From NCBI GenBank assembly GCA_028752905.1, contig JAQNBH010000014.1:21919990-21983989 (forward strand): a stretch of DNA of 64,000 nucleotides, read 5' to 3'. The translations under genes and the position numbers were made by a program. The notes beneath the pieces were generated by a model that was not told the DNA's origin, did not search any database, and saw only the letters and a program-made list of their open reading frames with translations. Positions 10,895 through 20,100 of the stretch are shown one piece after another. The DNA is from Cladorhizidae sp. MBARI D1340-BT2 (taxonomy: Eukaryota > Porifera > Demospongiae > Poecilosclerida > Cladorhizidae). The number at the start of each line of letters is the position of its first letter. Position 1 is the first letter of the stretch.

Positions 10895-11515
10895 GCCCTG
10901 TGTATATTACCTGTACTAAACAACCCCTACACTGTATATATTACACTGTATATATTACATGTACTATACTACCTCTGCCCTGTGTATATTTCATGTACTA
11001 TACTACCTCTGCCCTGTATATATTACATGTACTATACAACCACTGCCCTGTATATATTACATGTACATGTACTATACTACCTCTGCCCTGTATATATTAC
11101 ATGTACTATACTCCTCTGCCCTGTGTATATTACATGTACTATACTACCTCTGCCCTGTATATATTACATGGACTGTACTACCTCTGCCCTGTATATATTA
11201 CATGTACTATACTACCTCTGCCCTGTATATATTACATGTACTATACTACCTCTGCCCTGTATATATTACATGTACTATACTACCTCTGCCCTGTATATAT
11301 TACATGTACTATACTATCTCTGCCCTGTATATATTACATGTACTATACTACCTCTGCCCTGTATATATTACATGTACTATACTACCTCTGCCCTGTATAT
11401 ATTACATGTACTATACTACCTCTGCCCTGTATATATTACATGTACTATACTATCTCTGCCCTGTATATATTACATGTACTATACTACCTCTGCCCTGTGT
11501 ATATTACCTGCACTA
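10895..11515. repeat. 34-bp minisatellite
   Basis: About 18 copies of a 34-base unit that starts TACCTCTGCCCTGTATATAT and ends in TACATGTACTATAC, with occasional deletions and T/C variants. As 34 is not a multiple of three and no unit frame has a stop, all three plus frames stay open. The apparent 185-263-residue proteins are artefacts. Confidence 0.93.
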
Positions 11516-12250
11516 GCAAACCGCTTCAGTATCTCAGTCTTATTAACAGTTCCACCCCCTCCTCCGCCTCCATCTTCCTTGCCACTTCTACAAGAGCCCT
11601 CTTGACCATTCTCTGGTGGGCATTTGAATAAGAGGGCATTTGAATAAGAGGCAAGAGAAATTATATATTCTCTCTCACGCTTCGTTCCACGATTACACCT
11701 ACTCCCAAAATACTACGCCATCCACCACAAGAAGCATATTGCTGCTGCTGATAGAAGAGCTGGGACTGAATCTTCCATAGTGAAGGTTGCCTTCTGGGAG
11801 GCAAAGATTGACATCGACCTCCAAATTACTTGGTTTGTTAATTTGGCTCCTCACAATGGATAACTGGCTGGGGAAGGGGTAGAAATGGGTGAATAAGATG
11901 AACTGCTTCCTCCAGAACTGCTCACAGCTGCTATGAGCTTTCTGAATAGGACTTTGGCATTTCCAGCAGACTGAGTCCGGGAATGCTATCTCTCTACTCT
12001 TTGCCCCCAGGTCACTGTCGGCTTCCGAGCTTCGTTGGAAGAGAGCGGGGGCTCTGGACGTTGCTGAATGTGCTATTCGCTTCGAAAGGAGCGAAGAGAG
12101 TTATTTGTTCCTCTTCACTCCGAGCAGTGTTGTAGTGTGAGGAGGTGATATTGGAGTCCGACACATTGTCCATAGCTGGCTTGACTTTAGCATGCTAGCT
12201 GAGGTTTGTGTAGCTCTGCTGTAGATGGGTCACTGACGGTCAGCATATCT
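11516..12250. other. no gene seen between minisatellite and MULE-type segment
   Basis: Unique sequence with a CTCCTCCGCCTCC-rich patch and a short direct duplication of GGGCATTTGAATAAGAGG at 11618-11651. No recognisable exon or transposon terminus. It is the left flank of the inverted-repeat-bounded segment that starts at about 12260. Confidence 0.45.
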
Positions 12251-12259
12251 GGGCTATAG

Positions 12260-12425
12260 GCGACCCTTTTCCTTTCAGAGTGAAAAACACTCTGGCGTGC
12301 GCGACCTTTTATTACGAATTTTGTTATGTAGCGAGATGACAAATGAACTCTGACCTTTTCAAGCGCCGTGTCCTCGTTAGCGCATGCGCACAATATGTGC
12401 ACTTTGACCTTTTCAGAAACTTTTG
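12260..12425. repeat. left terminal inverted repeat of the MULE-type segment
   Basis: Contains TTATGTAGCGAGATGACAAA, then the GCGCCGTGTCCTCGTTAG stretch and the palindrome GCGCATGCGC at 12380-12389. The same run in reverse complement lies at 22740-22833. The outer part (12260-12322) is poorly conserved between the two ends. Confidence 0.8.
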
Positions 12426-12881
12426 AACTTCGAATGGACGGATGAACCATAGATCTTGGAGGTATAAGATCTATGGATGAACATAATCCTTTGTCCCATT
12501 GATGCAAGTGTCTTGCTGCTAGCAAGGTAATTTAAACACATGACTAGATACACCTCCCTTTTAACCATTATAGTGACTAGCTAGATACTTTGCTCCTCCC
12601 TAGCCAGGATATATTGTATGACTAGATGCTTCAGCTTTACTCTTACCCCAAGGAATCTGCTGGCCAAATTCTTCTCTATAATAGCTGTATGTGTAATAGC
12701 TGTATGTGAGTTATTCATTGAGACAAGAAAATGTGTTTGTTCAATTTTTCTCCTATAAAGAATTTTTTTTTATTGTTCATAACTGTAAAACCAAAAACAT
12801 GTAAAAAAATCACATTAAATAATAAATCTCCTCCAGATATCTGGTATTAGCTACAGTTCCCATCACGCTTGCAGCATTGCC
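12426..12881. other. spacer between left inverted repeat and RT gene stop
   Basis: AT-rich sequence that would hold the 3' UTR of the reverse transcriptase gene. On the minus strand an AACAATAAAAAAAAATTC stretch near 12758-12775 is a candidate 3' A-rich tail of a non-LTR insertion. A short duplication of TAATAGCTGTATGTG lies at 12680-12710. Insertion junctions could not be fixed. Confidence 0.4.
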
Positions 12882-15800
12882 TCATTGCACAGCAACACTT
12901 ATCGACTGGAGCAAGTACTGGGTCCCTCTCTGCTCTCCGGTTTCCGCAGCGATCCTTCGGCCAATTTCCTGGACTAACTTCAGTCCTCCCGGTCCCCATG
13001 GTCCAAGGGTCTCCACGCAGACTGGTTCGAGGATGTAGTCTCGCTGAAGGTTGGCGTACTTCATCAACTTGGCCTTCTCTGCATTTTCAGCGACTTTACA
13101 GGGGGCAATTGATGAGGTAGCAATATGACTAGGCGCCAGGGTGTCAGAGCAAGTGTAGTCCCAAATCATGATCCGTCCATTTTTCCAAGGAAAAATCGTC
13201 ATGCCGTCTGGTCTCTTCCCATCGGTTCGACTAACACCACTGGGCTCAAGGACTGAAGGAATGTGAGCAGTTGACAGAGCTCGCTTGATGAGGTCGTTGA
13301 TTTGAGCGTGTCTGGCAAATCTCCCTGCGCTCTTCTTGCAACTCAAACCATGTGTTCCATTTGACTCCACCTTAGTGCCGCATATACAATCATGAGGATG
13401 GCACAGGGGTGAACCAAGACGAAGAGCGCTAGCGATCCTGAGCTGATTCTGGTCCATTTTCAAACCGAGTGACGGAATAGGAATCGCATTCAACCAATCA
13501 GACGCGTGAGGAGAAGAGACGGCCAGGATCCTTGCTTTTTCCATGTCTGATTGTGTATCTTCAAGTAGATTTTTTAGTTTCAGTTGACATAAGGGAGTGT
13601 CCCAGGCAGACTGGACAGGTAATTGCAATGGGGGCTCTGCGGTGTTCATCAACTCCTTCCACCGAGAGATGGCAGTGTCTAGTTCAGGGTACTCTCCTCT
13701 TCGGAAGGAGTCAGGAAGAGCATCAAGAACTCGAGGTTGAGAGGCATAGACTGAGGAAATAAAGGCTGGCAGGGATAAGTCAACAGCAGATCTGATTCCC
13801 ATCCCGCCCAAGCCAGCAGGGAGCGAACATTGGTTCCAAATCTGAGGTGTAATCAGAATGTTGAGAATATTTTCGAGTGAGGATTTGATGTTTTCATCGT
13901 ATAGTTTCAAAATAGATGACTCAAAGCAGGGTGAAGATCTCAGGAAGTAAGACAATTTCGGGATCGCAAAACAGTTTTTCAACAAGAATAGTGCATCATG
14001 GGCATCAATCTCCACTAGCCTAGAGAGCATTCTGTTGAGGTCATCTAGTTTGTGTTGGAGTACATGATCTGTTGCTGAAGACAATATTGGGGCTCCAAGG
14101 AGAGTGAGGTCTTGTTCGTCCACGATCTTAATCTGAGGCGCCAACTCTTGGAATTTGCGCGCAGTCAGTGCGACGTCTTCGCCACCGATGATCACCAGTT
14201 CGCACTTTGCAGGGTTCACAATGACTCCATGTGAGTCTCCAGCCTCAATGATCTTTTTAAAATCCGAGAGAACAGTGTCAGCCTCTCCACTCAGAGTACC
14301 GTCATCCAAGTACCAAATATTCAGCTCACTTTGGCAGTCTTCAACAATATCCTGGATTGCAAGTGAGAATAAGAATGGGCCTAATGGGTCTCCTTGCTGC
14401 ACGCCCTCTTTTGACAACAAAGTCTCGCTCCCAAAGTAAAGATTTGAAGGTTTAAAATAGGATTGCCAAACAAAAGGATAAACGGACTTGTTTTTGTCCA
14501 GGACTTTCTGTAGCACAACGTCTCTCCGCACAGAATTGAAAGCATTTTTGAAATCAATCTTGAGTAGAACTTTCCTTTTGGAGTCTTCATTAGTGAGGAA
14601 TCGTCTGCAGGCATGTGTCGCTACTTCAGCGCCTGAAGGCATCCCTACTCCCATTTGATGAGGTCTGAAAGATGAAGAGCATGAATCATTGAGTTTTCTC
14701 ATGGTGGCCTTCACAGCGAGGCGTCTCAAAGTATTACCCATCGCAATCGGCCTCACGCCTCCATCCTTCTTTGAGAGGGCAACCAGAGTAGCCCCATAGA
14801 ATATAGGACAAACAGAAACAGGTACTTTTCCACAGAGCACAATACCATTCAGGAACTTTAGTAAAGCTTCAAGCAGTTTCTTTGACACATCTCCCAGAGC
14901 ATCGGAGGTAAGGTCTTTTAAATGTTGTGGGAGCAACCCATCTGGCCCTCCTCCTATTCCATTTTTGAAAGAGCTTAAACTTTTCTTCACATCATCCATT
15001 GAGAGAATCATCGAATCAGAACAATCTTCAACAGTAGGAGGTTCTGGCAAATCAGAATGGACATGTGGTTCGGGGTGTTTTTGTTTGAGTTGCTCAATAA
15101 TTTCAGGTGTGCTTTCTAGTAAGGAACAATCAGAAGAAAGAATTCTCACAGCTCCCCGGACATCCCCCGCAGCGAGCTTGACAGAAACTAGTGAGGACAG
15201 TGATTTTGATGATTTTTTAGGATTTTTGGCAGGCAAGTCAGCAGGAGTTTGTAAGTGAAGGTTTTCGGAGAAATCTTTTATTTGATGGTTGATAAGAGTT
15301 GCTAGAGATTTTGATTTCTTTCCGCAGCGAACTCTGTTAGGGTTCAAGAAACATATTCTGGCGAAGTTGAGGAGGTTTTCCCATGCAGGTATACTGTTTT
15401 CTAGCACGACCCTATTGAGGATATCTGTCAACAACTTAGCGGCTTGGAACCTTGAGGCTTTAGGAACCCTTCTAAGTACAGTCCCAACACGTGAAAATCT
15501 GAAAATGGTAGGCGCAGGAGTCTGTGTAGGGGCACCTTCACCAGCAACAACATTATTTTGACTAGCAATTGCAGTAGCAGCATTTACAGCATGTTGAATA
15601 TCAGAAGCTTGGGGATGAGTATGGGGGGCAGGGCGACAACGGGGGCAGATCCATTCATTCAGAACATCAGCTTGTCTCTTTGTCAATTTTACACATGTCT
15701 GGTGATACCAAACACTACACAAATCACACAAAATCCAGTTCCGTTTGCCCTGTTCACCACATTTGCCACAGAGATCTAGAACTGATCTGATGGAAGCCAC

Positions 15801-16046
15801 TAAAGGTATTTCCTTCTCCAACACTGCACTTTGCGGTGGGCACTTCAAAGCTGCATGACCGTCCGCTGAGGCTGAAGCTAGAGTGTGTGCAGTAGACAAA
15901 AAATCAGCCAAACACCTCTGCTGCAGAGGTGAACTACCAGTAGAGCTGCCAGTAGTTCCTGAACTCGGGGGTGCGCATGAAATAGAGTTAGGATTCTCTG
16001 TGGAGAGTAATTCTTCCGTTTTAGATTTGAAAGTCAGCGGTTCCAT
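12882..16046 (-). CDS. PHD-finger reverse transcriptase with REL-type C-terminus (non-LTR element)
   Basis: A single uninterrupted 1054-residue frame. Residues ~90-137 are a C4HC3 PHD finger (CGKCGEQGKRNWILCDLC, then WYHQTC and EWICPRC). Residues ~380-660 are a reverse transcriptase: LKIDFKNAFNSV (motif A Asp), GVQQGDPLGPFLFSLAI (motif B) and WYLDDGT (motif C, LDD in place of ADD). Near residue 885 comes a Cys/His cluster (CICG...GTHGLSC). It is followed by RPDG, then MIWDYT and KAKLMKY, a D...D...K arrangement like the restriction-like endonuclease of R2/NeSL-type retrotransposons. No apurinic endonuclease and no LTRs are seen. One ORF with RT then zinc cluster then endonuclease is the architecture of the REL-type non-LTR group, but an N-terminal PHD finger is unusual there. 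All catalytic residues look intact, unlike most neighbours, implying recent activity. Clade assignment is inference. Confidence 0.85.
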   Translation of the reverse strand: MEPLTFKSKTEELLSTENPNSISCAPPSSGTTGSSTGSSPLQQRCLADFLSTAHTLASASADGHAALKCPPQSAVLEKEIPLVASIRSVLDLCGKCGEQGKRNWILCDLCSVWYHQTCVKLTKRQADVLNEWICPRCRPAPHTHPQASDIQHAVNAATAIASQNNVVAGEGAPTQTPAPTIFRFSRVGTVLRRVPKASRFQAAKLLTDILNRVVLENSIPAWENLLNFARICFLNPNRVRCGKKSKSLATLINHQIKDFSENLHLQTPADLPAKNPKKSSKSLSSLVSVKLAAGDVRGAVRILSSDCSLLESTPEIIEQLKQKHPEPHVHSDLPEPPTVEDCSDSMILSMDDVKKSLSSFKNGIGGGPDGLLPQHLKDLTSDALGDVSKKLLEALLKFLNGIVLCGKVPVSVCPIFYGATLVALSKKDGGVRPIAMGNTLRRLAVKATMRKLNDSCSSSFRPHQMGVGMPSGAEVATHACRRFLTNEDSKRKVLLKIDFKNAFNSVRRDVVLQKVLDKNKSVYPFVWQSYFKPSNLYFGSETLLSKEGVQQGDPLGPFLFSLAIQDIVEDCQSELNIWYLDDGTLSGEADTVLSDFKKIIEAGDSHGVIVNPAKCELVIIGGEDVALTARKFQELAPQIKIVDEQDLTLLGAPILSSATDHVLQHKLDDLNRMLSRLVEIDAHDALFLLKNCFAIPKLSYFLRSSPCFESSILKLYDENIKSSLENILNILITPQIWNQCSLPAGLGGMGIRSAVDLSLPAFISSVYASQPRVLDALPDSFRRGEYPELDTAISRWKELMNTAEPPLQLPVQSAWDTPLCQLKLKNLLEDTQSDMEKARILAVSSPHASDWLNAIPIPSLGLKMDQNQLRIASALRLGSPLCHPHDCICGTKVESNGTHGLSCKKSAGRFARHAQINDLIKRALSTAHIPSVLEPSGVSRTDGKRPDGMTIFPWKNGRIMIWDYTCSDTLAPSHIATSSIAPCKVAENAEKAKLMKYANLQRDYILEPVCVETLGPWGPGGLKLVQEIGRRIAAETGEQRGTQYLLQSISVAVQ

Positions 16047-16389
16047 TGAGAATTATAGCTTCCACATTTGCTGAGGTATATAGAGTTCAAGTGCAAACTA
16101 ATTAATAAACGCAACAAGTCTCTTGTAAATATAGCTAGCTAGCTTCGTCAAGAGACGGCTATACCGTAAACTTGCACTTCAATACATGGATTTGTTCAGT
16201 TTAATTTCTCTAAAAAATCAGAATCAGATGTTCGTACCCAAGGCATTTAGTAGTTTGCGTAGCCAGACCCTTTACCTTCTCACTCACAACACTCGAAACA
16301 CGGATTTGGCAGGCCCACACAAGCGGATCCTGAGACATTGTTATTATTAAATACAGCAATTTTAATTCATATGTTTGCAGGTCATTTAG
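16047..16389. other. junction between RT gene and MULE-type gene
   Basis: About 340 bases separating the RT start codon (16046) from the MULE-type gene stop (16390), both on the minus strand. It would contain the RT element's 5' UTR and the transposase gene's 3' UTR. GCTAGCTAGC palindromic words lie near 16134-16146. No exon seen. Confidence 0.5.
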
Positions 16390-17150
16390 TTATAAATCAA
16401 TTCTTTTGGGATCATCTTTACCAGTAAGTTGAGGTGGTACTTCACAAACTTGGTCACTCTCCATTGATATAATTGCTTCATAGTGACTTCGATGATGGTA
16501 CATTTCAATGTGACTGATATCTTTCTTTTGTTTCAGATCTTCATCTACAATCACAGGAAATGTCAAGTTGTTTGGTGTGATAGGATGAAAGACACTCCAA
16601 GTGAAGGAACTACTTTGTTCTGACCAGATACAAAAGTAGATGGGTAGCTGGAAAAGCGTAGCAGCTGCTTTGATTTCAAGGTGAGTCCCCCAAACATATG
16701 GGTGGTTCATGTGTTGGACTTGTTCCTCGATGGTTGGTCGATTAACTGGCATCAAATACTGGGAGAATACTCCAGAATTAAGGTTTATAAGCCTGACAAT
16801 GTGGCTTCTAATGGGAAAGTGATGATCTTCAGTGTTTAGAAAAGCATATGATATTGTGCGAAATAAGCAGTTCCCATCTCCCAGTATAGGATGAAGTTTT
16901 CGTCCACTGATTTGGAGAAAATTATCGATGGAATTGTTGCTGGAAGTAGACTGGCTTGACATTATTGGTTTGGTAGGAATTACTGATGTTTTAGTATCCT
17001 TGCTAGTTAAGAGCTGGCATATTTTCAGCTCACAACACTTCTTTCGCTTCCCTGGCCCTCCAAACTTGGGCTTGTCTTTGCAGAATACACAAACTCCACA
17101 ATCCAATCGTTTGCACCTCTCACAAGATCCACATCTTTTCCTCTTCACTC
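16390..17150 (-). CDS. C-terminal exon: CXXC zinc finger plus OTU-type cysteine protease
   Basis: The acceptor TTGTTCCAG lies before 17150. The exon opens GVKRKRCGSCERCKRLDCG, followed by CVFC and KFGGPGKRKKCCELKIC. The CGxCxxC...CGxCxxC spacing and the KFGG motif are diagnostic of CXXC fingers (CFP1/KMT2A/TET-type). After a Ser-rich linker comes an OTU fold: GDGNCLFRTISYAF (catalytic Asp and Cys), then HLEIKAAATLFQLPIYFCIW and HYEAI (catalytic His). All three OTU catalytic positions are present. The usual role is cleaving ubiquitin-like conjugates; the substrate here is unknown. The exon ends at TAA 16390. Confidence 0.88.
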
Positions 17151-20100
17151 CTGGAACAATCACATATAATTACTATATGTGTAGACACTTTCTAAATACA
17201 ATCTTACCAGATTTAGCCGTGTTTGAACTTGATGTTGAAGCGGTTGTTCTTTGTGAATACTGTAATGGTACAGTATGCATACACCAATGCTTTGAATCAG
17301 TGGTGGTATCTTTATAATTACATATATGGTACTTTTTTTACAAGTATTACAGATTACCTCATTGTGTTTATCTGTTGTTGATGATCCACTTTTCCTCTTC
17401 ACTCCTGGCACAACTATGTGATTTTTTGAATTTGAGGTTGAAGCCTTATCTGTTTGCTTGTTCTGTAATGGTACAATTTTCATAGCACCGATATCCATCG
17501 TGCATGGTTGTCTTATGAAAACTCTAGAATTAATAATAAATTACCTCATTTTGGTTATCTGTTGATAGCTCTTGAGTAGTTGATAGCTCTTGTGTGGCTG
17601 TGTTTATTGTTGTCTGGGTATAGGAATAATAAGTAGCTAGCTGAAGTATTAGTGTTGTGTGTTTCCTTACATTATCCTCTGTTTCCAATTCAACCAGAAT
17701 ATCTCTCCTTTCATCGCTATTGGCATGTCTTCAAATTTTTGCATAGCTTCATAAATAATGTCTATATATGTATTATGATATAAATGATACTAACCTGAGT
17801 ACCAGTCCTTTTTTCTTTCTACCTGGTGCCTTGCTTGTTATCTGGAATCGCCATTGATGTTCCAACTTTTTGTTTGGTGCTATTTTTTCACTTTTGAACT
17901 GCTCTGCACATGACGTCTCAGAAGACATTGCAGCTGTGCAAGTTAGTACAGCGTTGTGTAGCAGAGAATTGATGTGAGGGAGAAAAGAATGTACTGGGGT
18001 GTTCTCAAGAGTAACTGCCTTTTCCAATTCTTTCATGTATGACTGAAAAGTCATTAGTTGAAATGTCGGGTCTATAATAATCAAAATTATGGTATATCTG
18101 CATACAATGAATCATAGTTGTGCATACCTGTGGATGGATTCCTCACACTCTCAGCAAATTCAAGGGGGTCATCAATATCAGAATCACTGTCCGCTCCACT
18201 ATCATTGGGATAGGAACACTCAAAAGCACAATGGTTATTGGGCTCTTGTAATTTCAACCACATAGAGTGAGCTCTGTGTATGTGTTTACACAAGTTTCCA
18301 TTTGTGTAGTCATAGCAATACTTTCCACAAGTGTACATGTGGTAACAAAGCAGCTTGCATTCCCTTTGGGTGCACATCGTTGCTGATTCTTCAGTAGTAC
18401 TGCTACATTCAGTGCAAGATTCTTTTATCTGCTTAACTAAGTAGCCATCGGGAGTTCTAGCTGACATGCTAGGAATACGCCAAGTGCTACAATCAATAAC
18501 CTGTATTTGAGTGATATACAAATAGTATAAACGGCAAAATGGCATAGTATATGTTATAACTTTGCAAACCTCTACATTCCCTGCAGGAATAGCAATGGCA
18601 CGCAGGTGACTTGAATCTCTGGCTACGATTGGAAGCTGCCATTTTCTTCTATAGTTGAAGAAATTATCTTCCTCAATGCGGAATAACACGCTAAGTAAGA
18701 AATCCACTCTTCTGTTTACTTTCCCTTTTAGGTAGGTAGTTTTCAGTTTGTTGTGAAAGCTGCATGTAATGTACATACATACTCTAATAATGTTCATAGT
18801 GCAGTGCAAAGTGTATGACCAAGTGATAAGTACGTGCGTACCTCTCCAAGTACATGTTGGTGTCTGTATCAGCATGTGGAAAATGCCTGTGACACTTGGC
18901 CCATTTTTCTATTTAATCATTACCAAAAAAACAACTGAAGGGCAATATTCTGTTTGCTTATATACCAGGACGGCTTTGATACTGTTGTTTGAAGTAGTTG
19001 ATAAAATCGTGTTCTTTGCTGATCCAGTGTAGAATGAATTGATCCAATACAGTGTTGAACTTGCTCAAATTGTGTTCGTCAATCAGAATGCACAATGTTT
19101 GGTAAATTTTGACCTGATTGTCAGGTGTGCAACTCCTTAGGTGGTTCTTCCATGATCTGAATACTAGCATGTCATTTTATATACCAGTTAAAATTGTTCT
19201 GTACCTGTGAACATGCCAGTGGCAGAGTAAGTGCCTAAGTGTTGGTCCAAATACATGAGTTGCTGCATTCCAGGCAGTATTATCTGCAATTGAAATAAAA
19301 TATGCTGTTATGGTGAGTGAGCTGGAATTGAAGTAAAATATTTATACCATCATCAGTCATCAGTATAGAGACTGTTGATAGTGGTGACCGTTCTTGATGC
19401 TCTGTAGAAACAATTCCACTACTTCTGTGGTTTCTTGGTCAGATATGCACCAGGCTATTGGCTGTCCTAAATCATTATCACAGATCATGTATATTTATTA
19501 TTTTTATAACTGTATATATTATAGGTACCTTGGCCAAACTTGTCTGGAACAACACAGGTGATCAGCTTAAAGCGGTAAGCATTAGTACAGTGTGTACTAT
19601 CAATGCAAACTATTTTACTGCAAAATTGTCTGTAAAGTTTCATTTGAAATTCTGTTTGCACCGCTAGAACAAATGAATCTTTCACAAGTGTGGGGTGGTC
19701 TTCCAGAGTCATTCCTTGTGGTTTATAAATTAGAATTGGATCAAAAGGCTCTTGCTGGATTTCTCGCACAAGAATGCTGACAGACATTGCATCATTTTCA
19801 TGCCTTTTTATGTCTGTCCAGAACAGACACTCGGATGTTTCGAACATCTTGATTTGATAGGAAATGTTTTCGTGATGCAGCTTGGGAAAAATCTTGCCGT
19901 TTTGCACGATGGCCAACTTTCTCTCTAACATCTGAAATGTTATACATGCATGGTGTCATCTAATTTGAAGTTTGCCAATCGAAACCATACCTTCAAGTAT
20001 TCTTTCAGCAGGAATACCCTTGCTAACTTTCAGAGCCACTTCTCCTCGTATGCTTTTAGGCAGTGGAAGATGTGGTAGTTCTGCAACCCCTAGCTGGTGG

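Noticed and set aside
10814..11631. 263-residue Tyr/Cys-rich repetitive proteins
   Set aside because: 34-bp minisatellite read in three frames; no start context, splice signals or codon bias.
12187..12525. 112-codon minus frame at the left terminal repeat
   Set aside because: It overlaps the inverted repeat and has no homology; the repeat structure explains its conservation with 22.7 kb.
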